DNA from: Cepaea nemoralis
Lineage: Eukaryota; Mollusca; Gastropoda; Stylommatophora; Helicidae
Length of the DNA: 64,000 bases
Direction of reading: 5' to 3'
Assembly (NCBI GenBank): GCA_014155875.1
Contig: JACEFZ010018305.1
Coordinates: 91,542-155,541, forward strand
The notes beneath the pieces were generated by a model. That model made no database searches, was not told the DNA's origin, and saw only the letters and a program-made list of their open reading frames with translations. A program made the position numbers and the translations under genes. Below, piece after piece: positions 1-25,541 of this stretch (the stretch's first letter is position 1; each line of letters starts with the position of its first letter).

Positions 1-132
1 TGGTTCCACGGTACATGGGGGTCTGGTGACCACTCCTCATCTTCTGGTTCCACGGTACATGGGGGTCTGGTGACCACTCCTCATCTTCTGGTTCCACGGT
101 ACATGGGGGTCTGGTGACCACTCCTCATCTTC
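1..132. repeat. 44-bp minisatellite, 3 copies
   Basis: Three near-identical 44-bp units beginning tggttccacggtacatgg fill the first 132 bases. The array may continue left of the window. No coding potential is seen. Confidence 0.9.
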
Positions 133-779
133 ACCACTTTTTCCAGAAAATTCTTACACAATTGGGTACCCATTTTACAAGGCGGGGCTGACCCAGAGCC
201 TGTTTGCGACAACAATTCTGTCAATACTAGGAATTGAACTATGACCACAAATATTGGCAATCAAGTTGGCTATAACAGTGCTAGTTGTCATCCACTCATT
301 TATAATCTTTCCTCTTCTAGCTTAGTAGGCATTCTTTACAGTTTGGTTATTATTTTGATATAAATACACACACAAATGCACACACCTTCTATATTTGCCA
401 CTCAAGGCATAGATGCCTCCTCACTGGTCATGGACCCTCAGACTTCCATGCAAGTAGGTATGTGTGCAACCTGTCTGCCATGATTATCTCTCATTAAGAA
501 TAGAAGTATGCTTTCTGTGGAACACTGAAAGCCGTAGTTTCAGATTCCTGTGTTTCTGTGTTGCAGCAAAACCCAAGAGTTAAAGGACAGGACTATTTGT
601 TTACGTGTGGATGTCTGGAAGAGCTGGTGGCATAGGTAAATGAAACAGCATCAGCGCATGAACTTGACTATCCGAGCACCCATTGTTAGGCTCAGACCCA
701 CACGCCTGCATCCTTCTCAGCTTCTGTTGATTTCCCTTATTGAGTGCAGCTGTAAATAGAGGTGGCACTAGGTTCCTGT
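133..779. other. Unique non-coding sequence, probably intron
   Basis: AT-rich sequence with a short CA-rich stretch near 366-385. I see no convincing exon or mobile element. It lies upstream of the first recognised exon and is probably intron of that gene. Confidence 0.4.
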
Positions 780-1125
780 ATGAGTTCACGCTTTACACTG
801 GAATGGGTTAGGTTTTTATAGTTCACACTGTAAACAGAGATGGGTTAGATTTTCATAAATGAGTTTGCACTGTAAACTGAGATGGGTTAGATTCTCATAA
901 CCCAGGAATGCTACCTGGTCAAAAAAGCACGCTAAAGTCGATGTGTTGGCCTACGGGTTTTGGCCCAAGGGCGCATAACACACACACCGCAATCACATCT
1001 GAAAAAACACTCCAGATGAACGAAAAGAAGAAGAAGAAGATTCTCATAAATGAGTTCACACTGTAAAACAGAGTTGAGTTAGCTTTACTTATTGAGTTCA
1101 CATTGTAAACAGATGGATCAGCTTC
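780..1125. repeat. Degenerate ~40-bp minisatellite interrupted by a SINE
   Basis: Units built around 'gagttcacactgtaaacaga' and 'gatgggttagattttcata' recur every 40 bp or so from 780 to 900 and resume from 1038 to about 1120. The interruption is the SINE at 901-1037, so the array existed before that insertion. Confidence 0.7.
901..1037 (+). mobile_element. GAA-tailed SINE, copy 1, with 12-bp target duplication
   Basis: This 137-bp insertion ends in gaagaagaagaag and starts with a sequence matching, in reverse, the copies at 9898-10048, 35797-35952 and 41981-42160. It is flanked by the 12-bp repeat agattctcataa at 889-900 and 1038-1049, a good target-site duplication. The body contains 'gatgtgttggcctacgggt' and 'ccgcaatcacatctga', which are diverged forms of the family sequence. 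The GAA tail is shared with LINE 3' ends in this window, for example near 42950, suggesting LINE-driven mobilisation. Confidence 0.75.
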
Positions 1126-1477
1126 ACATATTTAGTGAGGAGTGGGTGGTCAAGTGACTGGTATAGACTTCTCACAAACCTATAGTCATGGGATCTAATC
1201 TTCAGCAAATATTGCTAAACATCCACCCAGGAGATGTAAATACAACCTGATTTCACAGGCAAGCAGCCTTGGACTCTAAGATTTACCAGCAGACACCATC
1301 AATGGAATAGTCGTTTTATTTCAGAATGTTTTAAGGATTGTTCAACATTTATTTTGGGGTCAAAAGGTTATCATTTTTTATATTGCATGCCTGCACTGGC
1401 GTTGATATTTATGTACACCTTTCCAGCGTGCTTGTTATTAGTATTTAATTATTTTCTGTGCTATGGCTGTGTTACAG

Positions 1478-14147
<12,670 letters not shown>

Positions 14148-14206
14148 ACCAGCTGTGTCATGGGGTAAGATTTTCTTTTCTTATGTGTGGCGTGAAGTAC
14201 ATGTCA

Positions 14207-14212
14207 AATAAA
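14207..14212 (+). promoter_or_regulatory. Possible polyadenylation signal
   Basis: AATAAA lies about 60 bases after the TGA stop at 14145-14147. The position is reasonable for a 3' UTR, but AT-rich DNA makes such motifs common. Confidence 0.25.
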
Positions 14213-14284
14213 TATTGATTAAAAGTTAGTTGCATATCCTTTGACGCCACAGTCAACACCAGCATTGTTTACTGTTGTGATCTA

Positions 14285-14455
14285 TTGGCAAATTTACGTT
14301 CAGTAGTTTGCCATTGCTTTCTTAACAACCGGCACCCATACAATTTTGTAAAAAACCAAAGCAAGGCAATCTGCTTCCAAATCGCCTGCAGCTGTGTTTC
14401 GAACGCGGTATGCCGGATTACAAACTGCATCCGTAACCCCATCACCATGGAGCAA
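14285..14455 (-). mobile_element. SINE with shared 3' domain, minus strand
   Basis: Read on the minus strand it has 'cgcgttcgaaacacagctgc' as a B-box-like head, 'gattgccttgctttggttt' in the middle and 'gaaagcaatggcaaactact' at the 3' end. It matches 30545-30780 and 11355-11560. Confidence 0.65.
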
Positions 14456-14866
14456 GCACATATTTATTGGTATTTTACTGTGATAAGCTGGCATGAACAC
14501 ACAGACACATGTATACACCCACATTTGAAGTGTGTTTATTCTTTAAGATCTGATGACTACTGAAAATTACTTAAGCTTTCTTGACACATTGACCTGTCAT
14601 GCCCAGCTGTGAACTTGACATGTCATGCCAAGCTGTCGACACATTGACACATGTCAGGCCATCAACTTGTTGACATGTCATGCCAAGCTGTCGACACATT
14701 GACATGTGACACCAAGTTGTCAGGGACACCGTAGCTTGTAGGTTACGAGGTCAGACTCATGTACGCCTGGTTGCATTTATTGTGTAGATTATCTGGCCTA
14801 GACATTGGTACCGGGACATTTTATGGGTTATAAAGGTGGCTGGTGTCATATTGATCAGACCAGCAT

Positions 14867-15066
14867 AGTCGAATGGGTAAGAACGTCGCAGACAGCAGAG
14901 CACATACTCCAGGATTGCCCAAACTACAACATATCCAGGCCTAGAGAGACAACAGTGGAAGATAAACTCTATGGACCACTAAGTGAACAAAAATAGACTG
15001 TTAGATTCATACAAGAGATAACATTGCAGTTATAAACATATTTCAGGCGAACGAAATAAGAAGAAG
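14867..15066 (+). mobile_element. 3' fragment of the RNase H-bearing LINE family
   Basis: The plus strand encodes TSQTAEHILQDCPNYNISRP, then RETTVEDKLYGPLSEQK, a stop, and TVRFIQEITLQL. The same end, minus strand, occurs in the longer element near 42985-43155 (RETTVEDKLYGPLCELKQ, TVRFIQETALQL). After the coding end both have acatatttca(a/g)gcgaacgaaa and a GAAGAAGAAG tail. This copy is 5'-truncated to its last 200 bp. Confidence 0.8.
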
Positions 15067-15069
15067 AAG

Positions 15070-15335
15070 AACTTGTTCTTAAAAATCCTGTGTGCTGATA
15101 CCGAGGTATGCGGTTCAACCCCTACTCCGGACAGCTGGACTAAAATGTTGACCTGTCATCCTTGACTTGGGGACGTAAATTACAAGTACCTCTGAAGTCA
15201 GGGTGGGTTCGCCTGATGGCGAGGGACACTGTTAATATGGGAAGCGAATCCACACGCAAATTTCAGTCCATCGCTACAATAAATAGTGTGTATGGACTAC
15301 GCTTATGTTCAAAGCGAGCGGGCACCACAAAAAAA
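15070..15335 (+). mobile_element. tRNA-headed SINE, long-body type
   Basis: The head has a B box in gcggttcaacccct (about 15111-15124). The body reads 'aaaatgttgacctgtcatcc', 'cttggggacgtaaattacaa', 'gtacctctgaagtcagggtg' and 'ggttcgcctgatggcgaggg'. Matching copies are at 30255-30505 (reverse), 38265-38520 and 52330-52570 (reverse). Confidence 0.7.
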
Positions 15336-16747
15336 AACCAACACCCAACAAATGCTGAATGGTTTGTACAACATATGGAACCAGTAACATCACCATGTGA
15401 AGAAGGTCTTTTATTGATACGAAACACTGATGCTCACGTCCAACTGTCTGCATGTCACACGAAGCTGTCAGCACATTGGCATGTCGCGCTAAGCTGTCAA
15501 CACAATGACATGTCACATAAGCTGTCAATACAGTGAGATTTCATATAAGCATGAATGTGGCATTGTTATGACATGTCACACTAAGCTGTCAGCACATTGA
15601 CACATCACACTAAGCTGACAGCACATTGACACATCACACTAAGCTGTCAACACTTTGACATGTCACACTAAGCTGTTAACATATTGACACATCACACTAA
15701 GCTGTCAGCACTTTGACACATCACACTAAGCTGTCAGCACTTTGACATGTCAACACTTTGACATGTCACACTAAGCTGACAGCACATTGACACATCACAC
15801 TAAGCTGTCAGCACTTTGACACATCACACTAAGCTGTCAGCACTTTGACACATCACACTAAGCTGTCAGCACTTTGACATGTCAACACTTTGACATGTCA
15901 CACTAAGCTGACAGCACATTGACACATCACACTAAGCTGACAGCACATTGACACATCACACTAAGCTGTCAACTTTGATATGTCACACTAAGCTGTCAAC
16001 ATATTGACACATCACACTAAGCTGTCAACACTTTGAGATGTCAACTCATCTGTAAGCCATTGAAATCTTTGTTGTTGTTGTATATGAACCTTATTGTTAA
16101 ATGAAGATCTCAAATGAGTTAGACTGACCTTGCAAAGACAGATGCTTGTATCGTGACTGTGGTTTCAAACCGGTCACTGTAGAAGCAAAGTCCAGCACTT
16201 GTGATAATGGACGGTTTCACCCTAGTTACTTAGCTACATAAATCAACATTGTAGTAACTGAGTGATCATTTCTTGTTTCAGATTGTGAAACAAACTACAA
16301 TCAGATTGTGAAACAGGCTACAATCAGTATATCAAGTGTTGAATATCAAAAACCTGCTTCATTGAGTACATCATTTGTTGGTTACCCAAGCCTGCGACCA
16401 TCAATTGTTGGATGTTGGAAATCTGCCTCCCTCATTACACCAACAGTAGGACAAGTTCTCTATTTATTTCAGAAAAGTACTTAGCTGCCACACTGCGAGG
16501 TCATGAGAGTTTGCAAGAGATAATTAAATAAAAGCTAGTTTATGTCATGTAATTCATTTTAGCCTGATGTCACATCTGTTTTGTTATTGTTATTATGAAA
16601 GAAGCTTACTTCTAAGATGATGTCAATACATAATACCCCACTGATTGTCTGGTCAGCCATGTTTTTATTTCATGTATAGTCTTTACCTCTTAGAGGACGC
16701 ATGGAAGTCCAGTGTTTTTATATCAGGTATAGACTTTAGTTCTTAGA

Positions 16748-16805
16748 GGACGCAATTCAATTCAATTCAACTTTTATTTTAAAAGGGTTACAAATTGGGA
16801 AGCAC
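16748..16805 (-). mobile_element. Short-tailed retroposon 3' end, diverged
   Basis: On the minus strand it reads cccaatttgtaacccttttaaaataaaagttgaattgaattgaa in overlapping pieces: an AATAAA motif and three gaatt-type tail repeats. It fits the family at 12931 and 49133. Confidence 0.55.
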
Positions 16806-18842
16806 AGAAGTCCAATGCTTTAATATTTTAAAGTAATTCTTCTGGGAGTTGATCATGTTTCCAGGAATTGTTCCTAAACTGGTTTCATGTTGTCCTGAGT
16901 GTAATTTTACGATGTTCCCAGTATAGCCATGCGGGACATCAGTAGAGTCTGGACACAAAACCCATATATGGGGAGGATACTTGGTACTTGAATTGTTCTA
17001 AGATATGGCTTGTATGGTGTTTGGTGACCAGGTCGCTTCCTCAGTAGCTTGCCAGGTTTTTGGGTGTTCCAGCAACTACTGGAGCAGTTTGTGTGATCTG
17101 TGCAAGGTCACAGGGGTACTTGTAAGTGTATCTGTGTGTGCAGTGGAAAGTCCTCTGCAAGCACAACCAAATCAGATATGAACCTCTTAGAGTTTACAGA
17201 TATGAACTTTGTACAGTGAACAGATATGGACCTTTTAGAGTAGACAGGCAACCGATGTGAACCTCTTAGAATAAACAAACCGTACAATTTGCTACACAGG
17301 AAGCCGTGGTAGTACAGTGGCTGGTAATCTTGCCATCAGCCTTGTGGTCATATGTTTAAATCTCCCTCGAGGTTGGGATTTTGTTTTTGTGTAATTTATC
17401 TGGGCTCTCAGGTCAGCACAGCATGAACAGGAGACCAGGAAATGTTCTGGGAAGTCAGTGGGGCCTGCGTTACTGACAACACTAGCTGTTGAGTGTGGGG
17501 CCTGTGTTACTGACAACACTAGCTGTTGAGTGTCGATTGGTTGTGTACAACACTATGGGGCTGCCACCATTTAGGCGGGACACCTCCGGGTGTGGACAGT
17601 GGTCACAAGCTGGCCAACGCAACAGTGAGACAGCACAGATCAGGCAGTATAACACAACAGTGAGACAACAGATCAGACAGTATCCCACAATAAGAATGAC
17701 ATTTAAAATAAACAGGTGAAAATGTTATCTGTTATACCCTTGTTAAATGTTAGTGATTGGAACATTCATTTCATACTTGTTATTGTTGTCTATATTATTG
17801 TATATTCTGTATATTATCTAGTAATGTACATCTGTTAGAAAACATGACTTTTAGTCTCTCTGGTAGACATTATAAATACTTGTTTTATATATATATTTAA
17901 TTCACCCCCTAAAATATTGTTGAGTGTTATGTAATGTACTTGTGACTAAACATTTATCCTAGCAAGTTTTTAGCCAGCTGCCTGACTGGGTAAATATTTA
18001 GTACTGCATGCAACTGGCTGCAGGAATATGAACCACTGAGAGGTCAAGTTGGGGTTTAGTTGGTGAGATTTGTAACTCATGTCAACTTGCTTACATTTAG
18101 CCACAGATTGTATCCTATTGTCAACACTGAATTGTGTGCTGGTTGTGCTGCTGTCATGTACATCATGTTATGTCTAGAAAACTGCAGCAGCTTATCCACA
18201 TCCCAGGTTTCCAGATGTTTACCAGGTCCTAACATCCAGGATGACCGTCTTCTACTGCTGGCTTCATCCTTGCTCATTTCTACTGCTGGGTATAAAGAGC
18301 TGTATTAGACTCTGTGGCACCATTGTTGCTGTACCAACACATTCTTGTGAGCCCATGGGAGGGGGGAAGGCTTGATCCTTGGTTTTTGGTCTCCCTTGCT
18401 TGTCATGACTGCTCGTCTTCTTGTGGAGACTGCCAGTGTCATATCCTGTGCATACTGCCGATGTCTTGTTTTCTTTGCAGACTGCCAATATCTTGTCTTT
18501 TGTCCTTTTTGGGAAATGGTTTATCTACAGGTAATTACCAGATACATCAATGATTGTACCTAGTGTTTGACCATATGGATAATATGATAGAGCAGTCACT
18601 TGCCTGTCTACTGCAGTGGGGTTTGGCTACCCGTGAAGCAGCTTGTTGACCGTATACAGTAGACATGTGTGTAGATATCAGAAATAGTGAAGTATATGGC
18701 CATGTTTGTTGGACATGGTAGAGGAATAGATGCAGGACCCTTGTCTGTAGTCAGAAAGCTGAGACACGTCATTACACAGGCAGCTAAACTTTTTTTTTTA
18801 AGGGTGATGTATATATGAAATACCGTATGACAAGAGAGAGAT

Positions 18843-18900
18843 TAGATGGGCCTGCGTGTCCAATTGTTAACCCTTTCAAATTAAAGTGTGTTCGTTCTCT
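18843..18900 (+). mobile_element. Short-tailed retroposon 3' end, diverged
   Basis: It contains 'tagatgggcctgcgtgtcca' and 'aaccctttcaaattaaagtg' followed by tgttcgttct. It matches the family at 12931 and 49133 but has lost the long tail. Confidence 0.5.
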
Positions 18901-19254
18901 GCATTTTCTTTGGTACCCAGTCGTATTTGTTTAAATTATAAAAAAAACTAGATAGGAGAGGGGTGATTTATACATGATTTTTTGCATACGAATAGTGTAC
19001 TACTGCAGACATGTTGAGCAATAACACACCAATTTGTTTGTTAGAACAGTGATGTGTTCATTGGATGTGTCCCTTGATATATTTTTACCTTGTACATTAC
19101 AGAGTCCCTGGTTGGTCACACTAATCTACCGTTGTTTGTTGTAGCTAGATTTGTTCATGTGGCACCACATATATATTATATATATATATTATCATCACAA
19201 CATAGCTTGAATATAATCATAACATATCTGTATGTAGGAGTTGCAGCATATTGC

Positions 19255-19805
19255 GGTTGGTTGTAATAGGATGCATCTGTGTGGTGGGTGGCAGCTGATG
19301 CTGGGTACAGTTTGTAGATGATTAGTTATTTGTGTGGTGGGTGGCAGCTGTTGCTGGGTACAGTTTGTAGATGATTAGTTATTTGTGTGGTGGGTGGCAG
19401 CTGTTGCTGGGTACAGTTTGTAGATGATTAGTTATTTGTGTGGTGGGTGGCAGCTGTTGCTGGGTACAGTTTGTAGATGATTAGTTATTTGTGTGGTGGG
19501 TGGCAGCTGTTGCTGGGTACAGTTTGTAGATGATTAGTTGTTTATGTGATGGGTGGCAGCTGTTGCTGGGTACAGTTTGTAGATGATTAGTTGTCTGTGT
19601 GGTGGGTGGCAGCTGTTGCTGGGTACAGTTTGTAGATGATAGTTGTTTGTGTGATGGGTGGCAGCTGTTGCTGGGTACAGTTTGTAGATGATTAGTTGTC
19701 TGTGTGGTGGGTGGCAGCTGATGCTGGGTACAGTTTGTAGATGATTAGTTGTTTATGTGGTGGGTGGCAGCTGTTGCTGGGTACAGTTTGTAGATGATTT
19801 GTTGT
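19255..19805. repeat. 53-bp minisatellite, about 10 copies
   Basis: Units contain 'ggtgggtggcagctgttgct', 'gggtacagtttgtagatgat' and tagttatttgtg. They are highly similar, with a few single-base variants. Confidence 0.95.
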
Positions 19806-19965
19806 CTGTGGAGGTTCAGCCCTCGCAGACCTCAAGTGCGGCCAGGTTACATATTTCTTCACTCAAATATAACTATAGCTGTCTCAGAGGTCAAGTGTGT
19901 TCTGGCCTACACCCAAACCCTGTGATGATGTCAACAAGCCCAAGTTTCTGTGCTGCTTTCTGTGG

Positions 19966-20168
19966 TCTCATGGGTTAGAGTCACAGCCCTCATGGGTTAG
20001 AGTCACAGACCTCAAGGGTTAGAGTCACAGCCCTCAAGGGTTAGAGTCACAGCCCTCAAGGGTTAGAGTCACAGCCCTCAAGGGTTAGAGTCACAGACCT
20101 CAAGGGTTAGAGTCACAGACCTCAAGGGTTAGAGTCACAGACCTCAAGGGTTAGAGTCACAGCCCTCC
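19966..20168. repeat. 22-bp minisatellite, about 9 copies
   Basis: Units of 'cctcaagggttagagtcaca' plus gc or ga repeat tandemly, with only C/A variation at one site. Confidence 0.95.
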
Positions 20169-21230
20169 AACTGGTCAGTTAGGAATGAATGCAGTTTAGT
20201 TGCACCATGAAAGCCTGCACTGGGCCTGACTCAACAGTCTGTGTGTTGTCAAATGTGCAGGATCACGGGCTTCTCATGTCCTCTACATCCTAGGGTAGAA
20301 GTGGAGCAATGAAGAAAGGTTGGAGCATCACGTTAATGTTTGAATGTTTATTAGCCTGGGAGATATACATATGTGATATCAACTTATCAACTACCCGATT
20401 TACTCTTCAACACACCATGTGCCACTTGAGGTGGCTGAAAAATGTCTCCAAATATGTCAAACTCTAATTACAGTGGCTTCAGTAGGTGAAATTCTACAGA
20501 TTCAGGCAAACATAAGGCAGCCATTATATTCCAGTATGTCCACAAATCACTTCTGGCAATCTATGCGTTGACATGTGGTGGCATCTTCACGTAGAAGTGG
20601 ATCTGAAGCTGTGCACTTCACATGAATATTACCAGCCAAGACTGGAAGTTGACTCCCCAAAAATGATCTTGTAGAAAAGTAGTGTTTGAGTGCATACACA
20701 GAGTGACACAACATGCAGAGTTGCACAGTGGGCTGTGTGTGCCAGATTTCATTGATTTGCAATGTTCAACCAGAGGTGTATGTATAACTGCCGCTGTACT
20801 TCTCCGCTTACAACACGTGTTATTTTCTTTGTTGTTTCCACATTTAGGATGAGCTATGGCTTAGTTTTCATTCTGTGTCCGACTGTGTGAAGTGTCAGTG
20901 ACTGAAGCTAGTTTGTGTTCAATGACAACTGCAAACATGATTATCAATGATTATGAGCTGGCATTTTTAACTCGGTGAAGCAGATTATCCATACATATGT
21001 TTCTCTAAATGTCTTCGTTTGCAAGATTATGTGTATGTCAGTCACATATTTTATTTATTTAAAGCGTTGGACATACATTGCATTTGTCTTATATTGTCAG
21101 TGACAGAAAAGTTCCCAGTCACCAACTCCATTTTAAGTGATTGCTGTCATTGTCAGGTCTGATCTCGCAGAAATGTGTGACATGTATGGAGCTGCCTCCC
21201 GACTGTCAGGCAGGCATTTGGTTAGATAGT
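20169..21230. other. Unique non-coding DNA
   Basis: I see no splice-supported exon, RNA gene or mobile element here. The 71-codon reverse frame at 20547-20762 has no recognisable features. Confidence 0.4.
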
Positions 21231-22808
21231 TCAGTTAGACAAACATTGTGTTAATAGTGGCTGTATGTCTAGCAGACAAACATTGTGTTAATAGTGGCTG
21301 TATGTCTAGCAGACAAACATTGTGTTAATAGTGGCTGTGTGTTTAGCAGACAAACATTGTGTTAATAGTGGCTGTATGTCTAGCAGACAAACATTGTGTT
21401 AATAGTGGCTGTATGTCTAGCAGACAAACATTGTGTTAATAGTGGCTGTGTTTCTAGCAGACAAACATTGTGTTAATAGTGGCTGTGTTTCTAGCAGACA
21501 AACATTGTGTTAATAGTGGCTGTATGTCTAGCAGACAAACATTGTGTTAATAGTGGCTTTGTTTCTAGCAGACAGACATTGTGTTAATAGTGGCTGTATG
21601 TTTAGCAGACAGACATTGTGTTAATAGTGGCTGTGTGTTTAGCAGACAAACATTGTGTTAATAGTGGCTGTGTGTCTAGCAGACAAACATTGTGTTAATA
21701 GTGGCTGTGTGTCTAGCAGACAAACATTGTGTTAATAGTGGCTGTGTGTCTAGCAGACAGACATTGTGTTAATAGTGGCTGTATGTCTAGCAGACAAACA
21801 TTGTGTTAATAGTGGCTGTGTGTCTAGCAGACAGACATTGTGTTAATAGTGGCTTTGTTTCTAGCAGACAGACATTGTGTTAATAGTGGCTGTGTGTTTA
21901 GCAGACAAACATTGTGTTAATAGTGGCTGTATGTCTAGCAGACAAACATTGTGTTAATAGTGGCTGTATGTCTAGCAGACAGACATTGTGTTAATAGTGG
22001 CTTTGTTTCTAGCAGACAGACATTGTGTTAATAGTGGCTGTGTGTTTAGCAGACAGACATTGTGTTAATAGTGGCTGTGTGTTTAGCAGACAAACATTGT
22101 GTTAATAGTGGCTGTATGTCTAGCAGACAAACATTGTGTTAATAGTGGCTGTATGTCTAGCAGACAAACATTGTGTTAATAGTGGCTGTGTGTTTAGCAG
22201 ACAGACATTGTGTTAATAGTGGCTGTGTTTCTAGCAGACAGACATTGTGTTAATAGTGGCTGTCTGTTTAGCAGACAGACATTGTGTTAATAGTGGCTTT
22301 GTTTCTAGCAGACAGACATTGTGTTAATAGTGGCTGTGTGTTTAGCAGACAAACATTGTGTTAATAGTGGCTTTGTTTCTAGCAGACAGACATTGTGTTA
22401 ATAGTGGCTTTGTTTCTAGCAGACAGACATTGTGTTAATAGTGGCTTTGTTTCTAGCAGACAGACATTGTGTTAATAGTGGCTGTGTGTTTAGCAGACAA
22501 ACATTGTGTTAATAGTGGCTTTGTTTCTAGCAGACAGACATTGTGTTAATAGTGGCTGTGTGTTTAGCAGACAGACATTGTGTTAATAGTGGCTTTGTTT
22601 CTAGCAGACAGACATTGTGTTAATAGTGGCTTTGTTTCTAGCAGACAGACATTGTGTTAATAGTGGCTGTGTGTTTAGCAGACAGACATTGTGTTAATAG
22701 TGGCTGTGTGTTTAGCAGACAGACATTGTGTTAATAGTGGCTGTGTGTTTAGCAGACAGACATTGTGTTAATAGTGGCTGTGTGTTTAGCAGACAGACAT
22801 TGTGTTAA

Positions 22809-25541
22809 GGCGATGCTAACCTTAAAAAATTTAATTCCATAATACTTAATTTCTATGTTCTTTTATGATATAGGGTTTGATACTGAAGACTGCTGATCGA
22901 TAAAATATTGTCAAATTGACTTTGCACTTAACGGTTGCTATGGAAACCAAGATAAACAGCGGCCATATTGAATTTCTTAATGTACCTCTAAAACATTTAT
23001 TTTTTAATGTACAGGCTAAATTCTTTGTATTATGTGTAAATAAATAGACCCTTTACAAGTTTAGTAGAAAATTTTAATGATATCTCCTTGCAGTTTTTTT
23101 TTTCATAATTTGAAAATTTTAATGACATTTTTCATGACATATTTTTTTTTTTTTTTTAGTATAGCACAAAAATTAAAATGTAATTTTCAAAATTAATCTA
23201 CTCACAATGTAAGTGATATAATAAAGAATATCTCTGCAAAGTTTGAGTGAAATCTAACGAATAGTTTTTTAAAACAATTGTACTTATGTATAAAAAACTG
23301 GTGAAATGAGAAAACGGGGAAAAACTAATTATTTTTTTGTTTTTTATTACTAATGAACTCTTTTACAGAGAAAAAAAGTGTAAAACTGGACCTTGAGTGT
23401 TAAAATTGTCCTGCTGAATATGCAGGACCTCCCTCCAGAGCATGCAGCTCACCTTGTCTCTTTAATTTGGCCGCTCGTACAGTGTCGCGTCTTTTAGTTT
23501 GTTTGTCCTTCTTGTACTTCAGACTATTTCTTACTTGCTTCTGCATCCTAAATGTTCCTAGTCTCTGCATATGCAGGCCTGTAGAAGGTCCATAAAACTG
23601 GGCAGTGTCTTGGGCAGCAGCAGCTCCAAAGTTGAACTCTCTTGCTGCAGTTACAACTGCAAACTAAACACGCTTGCGAGAGGCAAAGTTGTCTTTAGTG
23701 CATCGAGCCCATATCAAGCTGTGTAAACACTCATTTGAATTCTGAGTTTGTCCTGACACACATCTACTAAGTAGTTTAGTTTAATTTGCGCAGTGCTGTT
23801 CCAAGGCGTTTACTGACATGGTTGATACACTCCTCTTTGTCTATCTGAATGTCATCCCCATATGGTTTGATCTTGGTAAGTTCCGCAAATGTTTTGGTGT
23901 CACCATCAGAAAGTATTGACGTGTAGCGAAGTTTATGACGGGCCACAGACCGTCGCCACAGCACCTTCACCTCTATCATTCCAGCAGATCCTGTGAAATT
24001 GTTGTCACAGTTTAAAAGATGTTCTGCCTTCCATGCTGCAAATTCATCTGGTTTGTCCCTGGAAAGTCTTACCAGTGGTTTCACACACCTGGCAATATGT
24101 GGACATAACATGGGCATCTATGCAAACTCCTGTAAGAACATCCATTGCACAGCCAACTCCAATGTGGGATGTGTGGCCTCTAGTCAGTCAAGTGCCATCA
24201 AAGCTGACACTAATATCTAGCACATCATTGTCATGTAGAGTTATGCCTGACTGTTGTGCATGAGCCTGTCGAACATACTTTACGGTTTGAGAAAAAAGTG
24301 TCCTCCAGATCTTCTATCTTTGAATATAGTTTATTCGCTTTGCTGTGAAATGTTTTGTGATGAATACCTTGCAGGTTTATATTTTCACAAAAATTATTAA
24401 ATGTTGTTGCACCCATCCCACAAACTAATGCTGAATATACTGACTGGCTGTTGATAGCAAAAGATCTATCCCCATCATTTCTTTTTTTCAGATAGGTATC
24501 TTCCACACATCACTTCTTCACAACAAGAGCAGTAAACCTCTGCATACACAGCTAATCCCTTGGCTTTCTTGCTGTCAGTTTTCAAAATAAGACTATCATT
24601 TTTACAAACTGAACAACATAACAATTTGATTATTGCCTCAATTTCTGAACAATCAACTATTGCTCTGTGATCCCGTTTTTGATATCCATTGTCGTCACCA
24701 GAATCATACTTGCTGCTAGTAGATGTTGTGTATTTATACGTATCTCTTTTAAATTGGCTTCGGGTAATAAAAGAACCACTTCCACAACTTTGAGAAGAAC
24801 ACGATAGCACTGATTCATTCAGATTCACTGTCAAAACACTTAGATTTGGAAGTGGCATGTGCAATTTAGCTGGGTCGCTTTCAGTAGTTTCAGAATTGTC
24901 TGTATCATTTACGACGTTCTGATAGGCTTTTCGCTGCTTACGAGCATTTGCGAGGTGTAGTCTGAGAGATTACTTACGTTGAGTGGATGACTGGATGTTA
25001 AATTTCTTAGAACGAGGCATATTTCAATGCGTGTCAGTCTGTCGTCAACAATGAACTTTCAGCACGTCGCCAGGTGTAAACAACACAAAGCCGCCATTTT
25101 GGAAACCCACGTGATCAATTTCAGCCATCGGCGAACGCGGATTGCTTACGATGTTCCATATATGGAAGTTTCCGGAAAATGATAGACACGAATAAACCCG
25201 ATGTACACAGAAGAGCTTCCGATTAGACGAACTCGTAGTTTTACGAACAGTTACGGAAGTTCACGACCTTTCCAGGGATACCTTACACGCGCGTGTCGTG
25301 TTTTCCTGAGATATCGTTGCTAGGATTTGAAAACCGACAATTTCGCAACAATTTTCAATAATTATACAATTTGACACAGAGGGTTGGTTCAGTAAATTAT
25401 GAATATTACATAAAAATAACAGTTTTTAAACAAAAACAAGTACAGAATCTGATAGAAGACATGATAAGGTGTCTAAAAATGAACTATTCCAAAAATAGCC
25501 AAGTTGACAAAAAATCGATGTTTTTACTGCCGCACATCGCC
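22809..25541 (-). mobile_element. Kolobok-like DNA transposon with TTAA target duplication, decayed
   Basis: The element is 2733 bp long. It is flanked by ttaa at 22805-22808 and 25542-25545, drawn from the 37-bp unit (gtgttaatag). Both ends begin ggcgatg when read inward, a short terminal inverted repeat that then diverges. The minus strand carries the remnant of one long transposase frame (see that entry). A TTAA duplication is known for Kolobok and piggyBac; the protein fits the former. The left 600 bp are AT-rich and non-coding; the right 520 bp, upstream of the transposase start, include 'acaaagccgccattttggaa'. Confidence 0.85.
23424..25020 (-). pseudogene. Mutator-like/Kolobok transposase pseudogene
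   Basis: The start is ATG at 25020-25018 (MPRSKKFNIQSSTQRK), with an in-frame TAA at codon 17 (24972-24970). The frame continues (LANARKQRKAYQNVVNDTDN ... MPLPNLSVLTVNLNESVLSC) to about 24475, where an A-run frameshift joins it to RNDGDRSFAINSQSVYSALV and CGMGATTFNNFCENINLQGI. A second disruption near 24290 is followed by DISVSFDGT, a stop in place of the usual Trp, and LTRGHTSHIGVGCAMDVLTG. Another shift near 24100 leads to DEFAAWKAEHLLNCDNNFTG and ends HVSKRLGTALRKLN at 23776. Further C-terminal remnants reach GGPAYSAGQF near 23424. The SFDGTW-LTRGHTS block, the Cys pairs and the C-terminal block match the Mutator-like transposase domain family common in invertebrate TTAA elements. At least four lesions make it inactive. 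Confidence 0.8.

Larger units (their letters stand above)
14570..16045. repeat. 29-bp minisatellite, interrupted by LINE and SINE pieces
   Basis: Units of 'cacactaagctgtcagcact' plus ttgacacat fill about 15425-16045, with variants ('aagctgacagcacattgaca'). Diverged units are already present at 14570-14725. Between these blocks lie a LINE 3' fragment and a tRNA-headed SINE, so the array was probably split by insertions. Confidence 0.8.
16046..19250. other. Mostly unique non-coding DNA
   Basis: Apart from short retroposon tails (16748-16805 and 18843-18900) and a possible SINE head near 17296-17350 ('tagtacagtggctggtaatc'), I see no gene. Small open frames here lack splice borders and protein-like composition. 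Several short AT repeats occur (17886-17900, 19166-19190). A direct duplication of 'gggcctgcgttactgacaac' type is present at 17461-17530. Confidence 0.4.
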